This document shows positions 35,905 to 46,955 of a stretch of 64,000 nucleotides of DNA, piece by piece. The notes beneath the pieces are model-generated. The model did no database searches and had not been told where the DNA came from. It saw only the letters and a program-made list of their open reading frames with translations. The stretch spans positions 434,001-498,000 of the forward strand of contig BCIG01000003.1 of NCBI GenBank assembly GCA_001599915.1, in the 5' to 3' direction. This stretch comes from Symbiotaphrina buchneri (taxonomy: Eukaryota > Ascomycota > Symbiotaphrinales > Symbiotaphrinaceae). The position numbers were made by a program, and so were the translations under genes. Every line of letters begins with the position of its first letter. The first letter of the stretch is position 1.

Positions 35905-36410
35905 ATGGTGGAGCCTGCAATGGGGGTTCGTGGGGACAAGATGGTGATCTAGGACGTGATTACGACAGATCATTAGACTTTGCGGGAATTGACTTGACTG
36001 ATTACTTCTACTGTGGCATGGAATATCTACATCGTTGTTGACAATCTTTCGTTCCGCGTTGTATTAGTATGGAATTGGGAGACGCGTTGTGGACATCGGA
36101 GCCAGACCAAAGAAACCGCGTTTGCTGAGCCAACAAAGTCCAAAAACGCGAAAAGAGCAACGCTACTCGTGAGTGTGAAGAACGGCTCTGTTAATACTGA
36201 TTAGCGAAGCCTGGTAGATCATCAACGCCGTTCTCCTTCCATCTTCAATCTCGACAAGAGGGGTGATTAGCTTTCTCTCATCGCACGTTCCAGTCTTTCT
36301 CGGTCCCGGACCCTGTATCAGCAACCCGGTTCTATCAGTGCCTTCGGTGAGAAGCTGTCGATCGTGAGATACAGGCCTGGGACTAACTAATTGTTTAGGA
36401 TAGTGACACC
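35905..36410. other. Spacer between array genes C and D, with a possible 5' UTR intron
   Basis: A GTGAGA donor near 36349 and a branch/acceptor set (CTAACTAATTGTTTAG) ending at about 36399 suggest a leader intron just before the start of gene D. No coding exon upstream is secure. Confidence 0.35.
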
Positions 36411-36857
36411 ATGAATCGTCTTTCACAGTTGGTGTTGTCACCATTGACCCCAGCTCAGAAGGAGATCCATACAGCATGCATTGAGACACACGGTCACAAG
36501 CTCATAGAGATCCAGCAAGAGTACGAAATGATTGAGGGACGGCGCAACTGGGTCATACAGCTCATGGCGGAAGCGTACGCAAAGGATCCTGCCAGAAATC
36601 CCCCAGGGACGATTACATGCCCAGAGCTTCATAAGCAGCTCAAGGTAGCATACTGCTCTGCAAAACTTCGATGTGACGCTGACTCCAGGTAATAGTCCCA
36701 GGCGAAATTCCAACTTATGCGCCTCCTGCAGAAGATGGCTGAGCACAGGACTAAGGTCCACGCACTGGCGGATGAGCTCGTGGATGCCTTTGAGAAAGCC
36801 GCGGCTCTGAAGCCTGAGCAAGATGGAGAGGCGCCGACGAAGGAAAACGATGGATAA
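36411..36857 (+). CDS. Small helical protein of unknown function (array gene D)
   Basis: Exon 1 36411-36644 (78 codons), exon 2 36702-36857 (52 codons including stop), phase-0 intron of 57 bp; 129 aa. The protein is helical and charged: MNRLSQLVLSPLTPAQKEI, then a helix with EIQQEYEMIEGRRNWVIQLM, a turn NPPGTITCPELHKQLK, and after the intron a long helix AKFQLMRLLQKMAEHRTKV with an acidic tail (DGEAPTKENDG). The turn resembles the MTLAE turn of gene B and the PGTMTLSEQ of the frame at 47822. A leader intron probably precedes the ATG. No known family. Confidence 0.5.
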
Positions 36858-37103
36858 GGAAGACCTACTCCTAACCTTTGGCTTAGTTAGTCTTTGGTAT
36901 GAATGGGCTAGCTGTTATCACAGAGGATGATTGAACATGGGGAATCTACGGCAAGGCAAGCACCTAGTCTGATGGCAGAAACGCATTCATGTTACGTTAG
37001 GAATCAGGAAACTTATCTTGAACCTTGGACACATTGTCGTTCTGGAAGATACGCAGTCACTTTAAGTCATGGCATATGATATTTTAGTTGTAGTGGCCAG
37101 TGA

Positions 37104-38151
37104 ATGCTGGCAATGCCTATGCCACCTTCGAGTTTCATGCTCTCATCCTCATCTTCCCACTCTCACTCGTCGTCCCACCTTGCCGCTGTACCTTTACCAC
37201 CCTCTCTTGCGTCAAAGTCTCGTTGTCAATATCAAGGTGTGATCGACCAGTCATGCTTCGCTCCTCTGGTGAGTCCATTCAGCGACCACGTGTTCTTAAT
37301 TAAATACTTGAAAGTACTTACCATTCAAGAAAGAAGCGATGAGTTTCATGAGAGGGCTCTCTGAGCTTGGGAAAATCATCTCCAACCTCGAAGATACAGA
37401 AAAGGAGATGCAAGCCCAGCTTGAGATGGTGAAGGACATCAACAGAAGAACCCGCGCCGACAGTCAAGCGATCGCCGAGGGTCTGTTCGGAACTCTTGAG
37501 ATTCTGACGTACGGCGAGATCATGAAAATTCAGAATGTCATCGAGTGTCACGAACGTGTCATGATCCGTTCTGTGAGTCTCTTAACCAACGATAATGTGA
37601 GCTTTTAGCTGACAATAACAAAGGCGGAGATGCAGACGGAACTCGTCTACCTCATCGGCCAGATTCGTGAAGTCAAGAGGGGATTTGAACTGCAGGAGCA
37701 GATCCTCCTGAGCAGCCAGCTGGTTGCGGCCCACTTGAACGAAACGCAAACAGCCGGCACCAGTGAAATCCAGACACCCGACACCAGCCAAACCCAGACA
37801 TCCGACACCAGCCAAACCCGGACAACTGGCGGCATCCGAATCCTGGAGTCTTCACATCCAGCGTTCGGAGAGGGCAGTGTTGTTACTCACGTAAGGCATC
37901 TCGGACCTTTGTGCGGCAACCAGATCTTCCTCCAGTTTGGACCGGCTACGGTGGCAGATGCTCCGCAGGTCTCCGCTGAGGAAGAATATGCCAAGGAAGA
38001 ATACGCTGAGGCAGAATTTGTTGAGGACTTCGATGATGGGCAAAGTGCACTGGAAGTGGAACCTCAAGAAGCACAGCAGCAGCATGTCTTCCCCCCTCGC
38101 TCTTCAAGCATGCACTGGAGGTTGGACCATGCAGCCGACACGACGGAGTAG
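37104..38151 (+). CDS. Coiled-coil protein of unknown function (array gene E)
   Basis: Exons 37104-37268, 37330-37572 and 37624-38151, both introns (61 and 51 bp) in phase 0; 311 aa. The first exon encodes a Ser/His/Pro-rich segment. The second is a strong coiled coil (LSELGKIISNLEDTEKEMQA, then INRRTRADSQAIAEGLFG) with an ILTYGEIMK turn and a helix up to the intron. The third continues the helix (AEMQTELVYLIGQIREVKRG), then three 8-residue TSxxQTxD-type repeats (37747-37818), then an acidic Glu/Tyr-rich tail. It is the largest array member and the only one with an added C-terminal domain. The start could be any of three clustered ATGs at 37104-37119. Function unknown. Confidence 0.5.
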
Positions 38152-38826
38152 ATGCCGTGCGGACGCAACGTCAAGGATAGCGTGATGCCATGTTGCGGAG
38201 GGCACTACGAGGCAGAATGTCATTTGAAGGTGGAGTGCGATCTGATCATCATGTACCATGCTTGGATCGTGATCACAGGATAAGAAAATAACAACGACAT
38301 TGCTTGTTGCTCCCAGTAGTGCTTCTGTATCTTTCAGACCTCTTCCTTTCAAGTGCTAGGAGGTCCTGCTCCACCCTTCGAAATGCCTTCGTAGACCCCA
38401 CGATGCAGGAAAATGAGGGCTTACCCGTACTTGCCGCTGGCTGGCACAAACTATATCCTCAGACTCTTAAAAACTTCCTATTACAGCGTAGGACATTATG
38501 CAGGACTTGAAATGCACGCAAAGGTACCTTAATCATGGCTCTTCCGTGGTACGTACCTCAAGGATAGATTCACTTCGACTCAATGATGCTGCTAACGTCC
38601 TCATATGTGGTCAGATGTCCACACATTCACTTACGCCGAATCCAGCCACACGTACACAATGGCCATTCTTCTCCTTCTCTTTCCCTCTCTCTTCCTCTTT
38701 CTCTTCTCCGTATCTCCGTACTGCAACTTACTACAACTTCGTCACACCGTGCTTCGACAGCTCCCTCTACACATTACTGCAAGCCATATCCCATATCTCA
38801 CGCCTAAGCTTTCCCTCATAGCAACA
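38152..38826. other. Spacer between array genes E and F
   Basis: Non-coding; a long pyrimidine-rich stretch at about 38660-38720 lies upstream of gene F and is typical of fungal promoters or leaders. Confidence 0.4.
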
Positions 38827-39240
38827 ATGGAATCCGTAAGGCTTCATCCTTCTCAACCTGGAACGATCTAACAATAGCAGGAAGCGGAGACATCCTCCCT
38901 GAGCATTCTCTTGCAGGACGCAGATACATCGTCCATCGACATGCTCCTCATGCCTGAACCCTTACGCTTCACTCCCAAAGCGCAGAACATTGACGGAATG
39001 CTCAAGGAGAGCAAAGTGCTCATGAATCAGCTCGATGACCTTCTTGCGCGCATCAAAGCAACTGAGGATAACATCCGACGATCCCTAGCCCAACAGCGTT
39101 GTGAGAATGGAGAAGAGAAGACCGTGTGCAGTGCGCTCGACGATGAGAATGAAGAGGGCATTTGGAGCGCAGCTCACGTTGAGGATGGAGAGACTACTTG
39201 CAGCGCGTCTGACGATTCTTCGTGCACCGAATGTAAGTAG
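38827..39240 (+). CDS. Small acidic helical protein of unknown function (array gene F)
   Basis: A 3-codon first exon (38827-38835, MES) is joined in phase 0 over a 45-bp intron (GTAAGG, branch GATCTAACA, CAG) to 38881-39240; 122 aa ending SSCTECK. A GTAAGT donor at the very end could instead splice to an acceptor near 39282 and stop at once, changing only the last residues. The protein has a coiled-coil core (LKESKVLMNQLDDLLARIK) and an acidic tail with three Cys-Ser-Ala or Trp-Ser-Ala repeats (TVCSALDDENEEG, IWSAAHVEDGE, TTCSASDDSS). No known domain. Last of the six tandem small genes. Confidence 0.45.
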
Positions 39241-40216
39241 CTGAGACACCGGAAGCCAACTGCTGAGTGCTAATGTGCACAGGAACGCTTCGCGCAGGGA
39301 GACTCCGGAGCACTGAGATCTTTCACTGGGAAGTTAGGGCTTGTGGCCGCAGGTTGGATCATTTTTGATATGGCTTGCAGTCATCTTGGAGGACTTGGAA
39401 GACTTGGGGGATTTGGAGGACTTGGTGGGCACGTCAGAGGAGTGCAAAGTAGCCTTGGAGCGAAATATCTAGAAGAAAGGCCATAATCTGTCAATTTCTG
39501 CTACGACAGATTAGCAAACAAACCTTCACCGTTTCGGGTCGATGTATCCTTCCCTTTGTAGACATTCCTATCAACTTCGCCAATCCAGATCTCCACTCAT
39601 GTTCGATCAACCTTCTTGATACCCAACTTACTGGTCCCTTGCTGCACAGGCTAAGACTTTGAGAACTCCCGATTGAGCTGTAGAGCACCCCACTGTCTCT
39701 TGGGTGTGTCCCTTGTCCGTTCTTGTTTCCGGTACGGCTTGAAGTACGAATAGGGGCTGAAAAAGGGGTTAGTTGCTAGGTTGTATTAGTCATTCTAATG
39801 GGCGCACCTGTGCACACAAGCACAGCCGTTGGACTGGAAATGAGAGCATTTCCGTCCATCTTTCTCCCCACGTGGAATTCTTCGCAAAGAACAACGTGCG
39901 CTCGACTTAAGTAGTACAAAACTCCCTTTCAGCGATAACGTCCTCAAGTAGGCAATGGCTTTTATGCCTTGCCAGTTCTTTATTTCCATCTATGCCCAAT
40001 AATATCTTAGCTTTTAGCTCTGCTTGGTGTGGTTGTTTGACGGAAACCGGTAATGTCCGCTTCCGGTGGACGGTCGCCAAGTTGTTCCGGCCGGACAACT
40101 CCAAAAAGTCAAAAACGCCATAACGCGCAGATCACCACACCACACCCTCCCTGCTGTCCCTCCCGACTTCGGCCCTCAGGCAGCAGTCACGGGATACTAG
40201 TCCTGCTGTCAAGTCG
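39241..40216. other. Intergenic stretch after the small gene array
   Basis: A Gly-rich open frame (about 39283-39486) follows the F gene but has no start and no in-phase splice partner, so it is not called. The rest is promoter or leader of the gene at 40217. Confidence 0.4.
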
Positions 40217-41961
40217 ATGGCCACATATCATGATGCTCAGCTTGAGCAACTGATGAAAGATCTCCTCCACGGCTTCCACACCCTATACCGAGAGTTCCAA
40301 GTCCTGAGAGAACAGAAACAGGCTCTCGAAGACAAACTCAGCTTCGCAAGTGGTCAGGTAAGTCCGCCCATCCTTTTCCTATCGCAGCCTTGGCAGCCCC
40401 TTCATCCATATGATGAGACATCTTAGCTCTAGATCTGTAGCTGCTTCTGCAGCAGTGGAGTGACTTTTTACATTTTGTCCTGATCTTCTTCATCTACATC
40501 ACTATCGATCGATCGTTCATACTGTATAGTGTCGGCTACTAACCTCAAGGTGCCGAGCAGTTTCGCGTCCTCGAAGACAAATACGCCCAAGGTACCGACG
40601 GAGAATTCGTCGCGGCCAGAGCTGCTTGTCGCTGGGAAAAGGAGGAATCACACAACCACGGGGAAACACAGGATGCAATCTTCAAAGGCGCTGAAGCAGC
40701 GGATATAATCAGCAATATGATGAGCTTTGATCTTGCGACATCCAAACCATCACTTCCGCTCAAATCAGGAGATACACCTTCCGCCACTGTCCTTGACTCA
40801 GACAGATCGAATACAATGGAACGGAAAGCCACTTTGGAGAAGGATTTCACGACGCCGGGAAAGCCTAGTCAGCTCCAATGTCCTTTTGCGAACAGGGGAA
40901 ATCCAATGCCACAAGGAGACAAATCATCACAATATCTCATTCCTGATATACGCCGACCACCGACTCCACCGGATACCAAAGATCACAGTGAACCTACCCC
41001 GAAAGACGACGCGAGCCGTAGGTTACAGCCGTCAAATAGCTCATTCTCGGAAGCTGCCAGTTGCACCTCTAACAACAAATGTCCCATCCGGTTTCTCGGT
41101 CATCAATCGCCAGAAGAGATTGCAGAATACTTCGAGAAGCACAAGCACGAGCTTCCAAGAAGCCATGCTGTTTGTGTCAAACGTTTCCAGGGCAATGCCG
41201 AGAGTGTCCGACAACTTGATGCAAAGTACGGGAACCTTGTTAGCATGATTCAAGCTCTTGGTCAGAAACATAAAACATATCTTCCGGAGACACCTCGTTT
41301 GGAGGAAGAAGAGGAAGAGGAGCAGGAGCCCGTGCCTCGGCCTACTGAGAGGGTAGAGAAGTGGGCCAGGAATATTACACCGACTGAAGAAGGGCTCGGC
41401 GCCCAGGATGAAGAAGCGCCTGCCAGTCTTGACGAGGAAGAGCGGGAAAGCCGCTTCGACAGGCCACTTCGGGAAGTCCGGGTGGGCGAGTCGCCAAGTC
41501 GCCCCTGGGGTATCTCGGTGCCAATAGAGTATGAAGAACCTCATGTGGAACCGTCGCCTGTTAGGACGCAGAGTGCCGTGACCCCGGCGGCAGTTAAAAA
41601 TTCGGGGCGGCCGGCCGGGAGATGTCCCTTCGGTCACGGCGCTCCAGCGGAGGATATGACCATCAAGGTGGAATCACGAAGCCTATCCAGTGCTAGTGTA
41701 AGGGGTAGCTCGGCAAGTTTGACAAAACGGGAAGAGGCTCCTAAAGGCCTTCGGTCTGCGACAGCACAGCCCGCCCCGGCTGTCCCTTCAGAGCAGCCTG
41801 CAAAGGCGACCACACAGCCCGCTGTACCCAGTCCGACCTTTGTCACACCCTCTGCTGGTCAACCTCAGATGCTGTTCACGGGACCGGTGTTTATTGGGTA
41901 TCCGATCGAGCAGGCTATACAGCTGCTGCAGCAAACATCCCTTGGAGCGCCAGGGAAGTGA
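40217..41961 (+). CDS. Conserved fungal CPI/CPF-motif protein of unknown function
   Basis: Exon 1 40217-40357 (47 codons) and exon 2 from 40561 (or 40558) to 41961, phase 0, over a long 200-bp intron with a perfect TACTAAC branch; 513 aa. A coiled N-terminus runs across the junction (MATYHDAQLEQLMKDLLHGF then FRVLEDKYAQGTDGEFVAAR). Three Cys-Pro motifs are visible: CPFANRG (about 153), CPIRFLGHQSPEEIAEYF followed by HKHELPRSHAVCVKR (about 220-255), and RCPFGHG (about 401). I recall the middle block as conserved among Pezizomycotina proteins of unknown function; the paired Cys/His residues hint at metal binding, but this is inference. The remainder is Pro/Glu-rich and disordered, with a hydrophobic FTGPVFIGYPIEQAIQLLQ end. 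Confidence 0.7.
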
Positions 41962-43512
41962 TGATCGCTGACAGGGAACTGGTAATATTATCTTTTGGTT
42001 TTGTCTTCTTGTCATTGTTGAGATGCTTTTAGCGAAGCGGGTGTCTGGAAGGCGATTGAGACTTGTTTGATATGGGCCTACACGTACATTAGGGAGTGTG
42101 GTGTTGACTGACTTTCTGTATCCCTTCCACTGTTTACGATAATGTGGGCTTTTGAATGAATATACCAAAGCTATTCGCCATGATCTCAGATTTACCTTAC
42201 ATTCCACCATCGACCCATAGCTCGTCCCATATCGTGCAACCCCGGATTGTTTCCAGAGCCGAAACAGGCCTCTGAACACCCCCATTCTGCAACAGTAATG
42301 CGTATTACCCGTCCCATCCATTCATATCCTCCAACCTTGCATCCTAGCGCCACAGCCGCTGCCTTTCTTAATCCCTACCTAAGAATCCAAGAGCCCGCAT
42401 CTAGAGCTCAACACCCTTGTGCGACGCAGGCCGGGCTCCGGCCCGCTGCTGCCCGAAGGCACACATGCATGCATCGGTGGCGGCGGTGTGGGGCCCTAGG
42501 CGAGAGCGAGCATGGGGCCTTGGACGAACGGCTGCCTATCAACAGTGCGGGTTGAGCATGCACTGCTGCACACCTTGTTCAAGGGTATGCAGTGCTATGC
42601 ACGTCCGATGGAGGCAGAGGAAAGGTGGAGGAGGTGGGCGTTATTGTGTATTGTGGTGGAATGAGGTGGAAGAAGAGGACATGGCTACGAGGCGGGGATT
42701 TGGGGGTGATGGATGGGTTCTCGAGTCTCGAAGGCAAGGAAAGGATTATGTTACGGTAGTTTGGTGTTGCGTGGAACGGGTGTTTCCGCCATCGTTGCGA
42801 CTCGCGAGACGGTAGACAGTTCCCTGCAAGGACGATTGGGGATCGGGCTGGATGGATTATTCTTTTGGTTACCTGATGTTGTTTGGTTTGGTCTGGTCTG
42901 CCAGTCGGGCTGGGTTTATGAACTGGCTGCTTCGTACAACCTGGAATAGCACATTACTAGGCGAGGCCCGGGCTCAAGATGAATCCTTAGCTGGGGTTAG
43001 TGAAGAGTCAATTGCCGATGTTCGGACAGGGGGGGTTCCCAATCTGTACGGAGTAGGTCGTAGACTTTAGAAGAGCTATTATTGTTTCAGTTATTGATTA
43101 TTTTCGCAAAGAAAGAGGGTGATCGGTCGAGGGCAATTTAAGATGCGATGAGACGGAAAGGGATGGAGATCATTGCATTCAGTCCATAGTTGTAGGAAGA
43201 GTCACACTGTTTCCTCCCGTTTCATTCGTCGGCCGTAATCAGCGCTATCGCGGGTCGCGCAATCGATAGGCCTTTTGGGCGATTTGGGCCTTGGGCTTTG
43301 GGCCTGGCGAGGATAACCTCAATTGCATAAACGACTACTGTATGCACGTCAAACGAAAAAAATCAAACACCCTTACCCTTACCCACCACCAAGGCAAACC
43401 CAGCCAGCCAAACCAACCAACCACCACAACTCACACCATCCCCACTTCCTTCCGACCTCAACCTGCGGTCCTGCACCTCTCCTCCTCCCTCCTTTTTCCC
43501 TTTTTCCTCATC
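41962..43512. other. Intergenic stretch upstream of the APRT gene
   Basis: About 1.55 kb with short overlapping frames only. The last 200 bp are C/A-rich and pyrimidine-rich, and serve as leader of the APRT gene. The long in-frame extension upstream of 43513 is not protein-like. Confidence 0.45.
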
Positions 43513-44362
43513 ATGTCCAGCGGCTCCTCGCACACCTGCAATCCGCCTCACGCATCGACGTCCGCCCATCCCGCCCCCACGAGCCCAGATCCCACCACGA
43601 CCCCTGCCGCGCCCGCGATAAGTCCCAAGAACATCCCGGCCAGCGCCGCCGCCGCCGCCGACAAAGACGACAAAGATGCCGCCCAAAGAAGACTCTCCGC
43701 CGCCTCCACCTCCAGCGCCGCCCAACTCGCCGGTCTTAAAGCGGAGCTGCGCGCCGCAGTGAGCATCTGGCCGGACTTCCCCAAGCCCGGCATCGTCTTC
43801 GAGGACATCCTGCCCATCTTCACCGACGCCGCGCTCTTTGCCAAGTTGCTCGATGCCTGTGAGATCCACCTCAATGATACGTACCCCGCTGCTGGGCCGG
43901 GTCGCCCCGTCGTCGATGTCATCATGGGCTTGGAGGCGCGGGGGTTCCTGTTCGGCCCGGCGCTGGCGCTGAGGCTGGGCTGTGCGTTTGTGCCGGTGCG
44001 TAAGAGGGGCAAGCTGCCTGGCCCGACGGAGCAGGCTAGCTATGTTAAGGAGTATGGTGAGGACTGGTTTGAGATCCAGAAGGGTGCTGTCAAGGAGGGC
44101 CAGAGGGTCGTGATTGTGGATGATCTCATCGCAACTGGTATGTTTACTGAATTGACACGTTCACGGTGGTGGTATCGTGTTTGGAGTGGGCAGGAGGGCT
44201 AATTGGGATACTATAGGTGGATCGGCTAGTGCTGCTGGCTCGCTGGTCAAAAAGACCGGTGGATCCCTGCTTGGGTACATCTTCATCATCGAATTGATCT
44301 TCCTCCGCGGTCGAGATAAGCTGGATGGGAACGTCTTTACCCTGCTCGATAGCCAGAACTGA
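43513..44362 (+). CDS. APT1: Adenine phosphoribosyltransferase
   Basis: Exon 1 43513-44137 and exon 2 44217-44362, joined over a 79-bp intron (GTATGT..TAG) within the PRPP loop; 256 aa. The catalytic body begins around residue 75: [53 protein letters not shown], and the PRPP-binding loop [18 protein letters not shown] formed across the intron. It converts adenine plus PRPP to AMP in purine salvage. Against the usual size near 180 residues there is a Thr/Ser/Ala/Pro-rich N-terminal extension of about 75 residues. It could be a targeting or disordered leader, or the true start could lie closer to [10 protein letters not shown], although no ATG occurs in between. Confidence 0.9.
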
Positions 44363-45805
44363 TCGCCCCCGCCTGTCCTGGGAGCGCCTGACCCCTGGCT
44401 TCCGAACGAACGCCCCTCTTTCGGCATATACAAGCAAGACGATCTTTTGAGACAGCGATACAGTAACCACTTGCACACCGACCACTTCATATCATTGATG
44501 CTTCACGACAAGAGCCCCATGCCCCTCGATACAGGAGAACAATACAGCTCAGCGGCGGATATATAGACGAATAATTCCCTTTGGATCAGGTGGGACGACC
44601 ATACCGTTGATTCCCTTTCTCTCCCCTTCCTCGGTAAAGGCTCTATCTATGGCCTGATCCTCGAAGAGATACACGCACACGCAGTTGCAGAATACCGCGC
44701 CTATCAATTTACTTCACGGATTTCCGGCGTTTAACGGATAGACGGGGCGCGGGTCTCTCGATTCTTTGTTCTCTTCCAACCACGGCTTCGGCTCGATGAT
44801 GAACGACTAGTTTTTCGTTTCTGCAAACTTACTTGCGCCTTTTGAACTTTCCTGCGGGAAATCTCCGCCTTTTTCTTGTAGTTAGGCTACTTAGCTTCAG
44901 GCGGATCTAATAATGGATGATGTGGTTCGACAAGAGTACCTTCTGACGCGCAACTCGTTGAGGCATATACGTTGTGCATGTGCGGCTGCAATGATTATGT
45001 CTTGGGATTTGTAGATTATAAAAGGAAGGCGGATGTCTTGCCATGCAGCTGAACAGTAGACGACTCTCCACAGTCCATCTCGATGCCAGTATTCCCCCTC
45101 AAGGATACAACCGACAGCCACCCACCCAGCCTTGCCCCTGAGTATACCAAAGCCGCCAATAAGCTCTAAAATACCTCAAGTAGTCTAGTACAATGGAGCC
45201 TGAGATTCACTGCCCTGTGTACTCCGTATGGATCGATGACTGGTGACGGAGTCGGCTCGCTTACCGCCCCGCTGCAGCGCAGCCCCTTTTTGACCCCTTT
45301 TTCGCCCATTACCTCCACGGCTTAGGCTCGATTTACACTGTTCGCGAACTATTTCAGCTCAGTCAGTCAGGCAATTCCATCCCCGCTGGAATAAAGGCCA
45401 GGCTTGTGCTCTTTGCGGGTATGCTTCCGGGCCTGGACTATGACGGATTGTGGCCAGCTGCCGGCTTTCGTCTGGCTCCGAGACAGGCACCTGGCAGGCA
45501 CGTGGGAGATATTAACGCATCTTCATATTGATTGCGGGGCACATGAGGTTTAGAAGAATTGTAGTGGTGAATGACCCAGCGGGCCTTTTTGCCTAGCAAA
45601 CATGCTGCCAGTGAAATGCTGTGTTTGCTACCTTATTTGCTGCCGGTGACTCAATGACTCACTAAAAGCAAACAATTTGCTTCCCGCTCGTTTGCTCGTG
45701 CTCCTTTACCCCGCTTATGGGGTCTATATAAGGAGCGTGCCTGGCCTGGATTCTGGGGGGGAGTTTTGGTGGGAGAGAAGGGATCGGTTATATTCTTTTG
45801 TATAT

Positions 45806-45848
<43 letters not shown>

Positions 45849-45907
45849 GCTTCAATCGCCAGTTGCAGAAACATGGCAAGAAGAAATGAACAGCTCATTG
45901 CTTATAT
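44363..45907. other. Gene-poor stretch after the APRT gene
   Basis: About 1.5 kb with no supported gene, ending in an AT-dinucleotide tract. The first few hundred bases should be the APRT 3' UTR. Confidence 0.5.
45810..45844. repeat. AT dinucleotide microsatellite
   Basis: About 17 tandem AT units (35 bp) in non-coding DNA, upstream of the short frame at 45908. Confidence 0.9.
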
Positions 45908-46081
45908 ATGAGTGCTGTCTACCATCTGCTTCCAGAGTTGCAGGTTCTACGTATCTTTCGGCATTTCAAGGTTATCATATGGACGTCCATTACCTCTACT
46001 TTGCAGGCAGCCGTCAGACAGCTCGTCGATATAGAAGCCGAAGAGAAAATTTTGGAGCCAATTGGCTCTTTGTGTGCCTGA
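45908..46081 (+). CDS. Very small putative helical protein (57 aa)
   Basis: An uninterrupted 57-codon frame, MSAVYHLLPELQVLRIFRHF..., ending EAEEKILEPIGSLCA. Its second half (LQAAVRQLVDIEAEEKILEP) is amphipathic and looks like the last exons of the small array genes at 33-39 kb, for example AVIKHMVRSVDAMGI of gene C. A CTTTGCAG acceptor-like site lies in front of the AAVRQ segment, so it might instead be the terminal exon of a larger, decayed gene. No function can be given. Confidence 0.25.
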   Translation: MSAVYHLLPELQVLRIFRHFKVIIWTSITSTLQAAVRQLVDIEAEEKILEPIGSLCA

Positions 46082-46955
46082 GAAGAAGGTAGGCTTCGAT
46101 TATATATCCGTAGACATGTGACTAACGTAAGAATAGTGGATATACGACTTGTCAAAACATGCGTGCGGGAAGTTCTGGCTCTCTTGTTCCCTACGACGAT
46201 TCCTCTGGCCCTGGCTCTTGGTCGGCGCGGATGTGGAAAAGCTGGAGATATTCAAAAAAGAAACGGTTTAGGGATAGAAGACATACTAGCAGGAGCGTCG
46301 TGCTTGAACATGGGACGGCAAAGCCGACCTTGTCGATGGAACGAGGCTCGATGTGCCTCTTATGTCTATAAGATGGTCCAGGAAGGGCCTTGACGAAGCC
46401 CAGTGGATTTTTGAGCCACAATCGAAGACTGCAGAAGTCAGAAATGCCGTTGATGACATTGTCCGTGCTGTTATGGAGACACCGATGCACAATAACTACA
46501 CCGATCTTGAGTTCCATACATACTGCTCCAGAAGCAACATTGTGACAACACAAGATATTTTGTGGAGGTTCATGCCTTCCCAAGTCTATCTATCTCCGTA
46601 CAAGCGTCAACTTACCTTTTGAGGAGCATTCCGTCAAGAAAGGAAAAGACGGCAAGACACATTCAGCCCAGCTCAGAGGCGATTGAAGCACCATATTGGC
46701 CGCCACCGTCGGCGTCGTATTCTTGCTAAAGCGTAAAGGAGATCGGTCTCAAGGTCAAGAAGTCTCCGGAAGTCCGCGCAGCGCATGCGTTCCACCTGAC
46801 GTCTGGGGTTGATTTTCTGTTGTGAACTTTCACTTGTGTGGCCTCCTGGGCCTGCCTCGGGGTTGTTTTTATGAAACACTTTCCCCGTATGATCTCGTTC
46901 TTGGTCTTATGGCTCGAGCACCATCCAAAATGACAACGCCGAACGAGCGATCATT
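46082..46955. other. Interrupted frames of unclear gene(s)
   Basis: Two protein-like frames overlap out of phase. One at about 46139-46371 follows a plausible intron (GTAGGC..., branch GTGACTAACG, acceptor at 46138) and reads NMRAGSSGSLVPYDDSSGPG then a Lys/Arg-rich stretch. The other at about 46353-46622 contains a helical segment with AEVRNAVDDIVRAVMETPMH. They may be pieces of one decayed or mis-assembled gene. No family is recognised. Confidence 0.3.

Noticed and set aside
39283-39486. Gly-rich open frame after array gene F, considered as its last exon
   Set aside because: The only good donor in F gives a phase that creates an immediate stop at this acceptor, so the frame cannot be joined cleanly.
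42247-43070. Several 70-130 codon frames upstream of the APRT gene
   Set aside because: Arg/Cys/Trp-rich composition typical of chance frames, and mutually overlapping.
45766-46092. 108-codon frame through the AT repeat
   Set aside because: The Ile-Tyr run comes from the microsatellite; only the downstream 57-codon frame in another phase looks protein-like.
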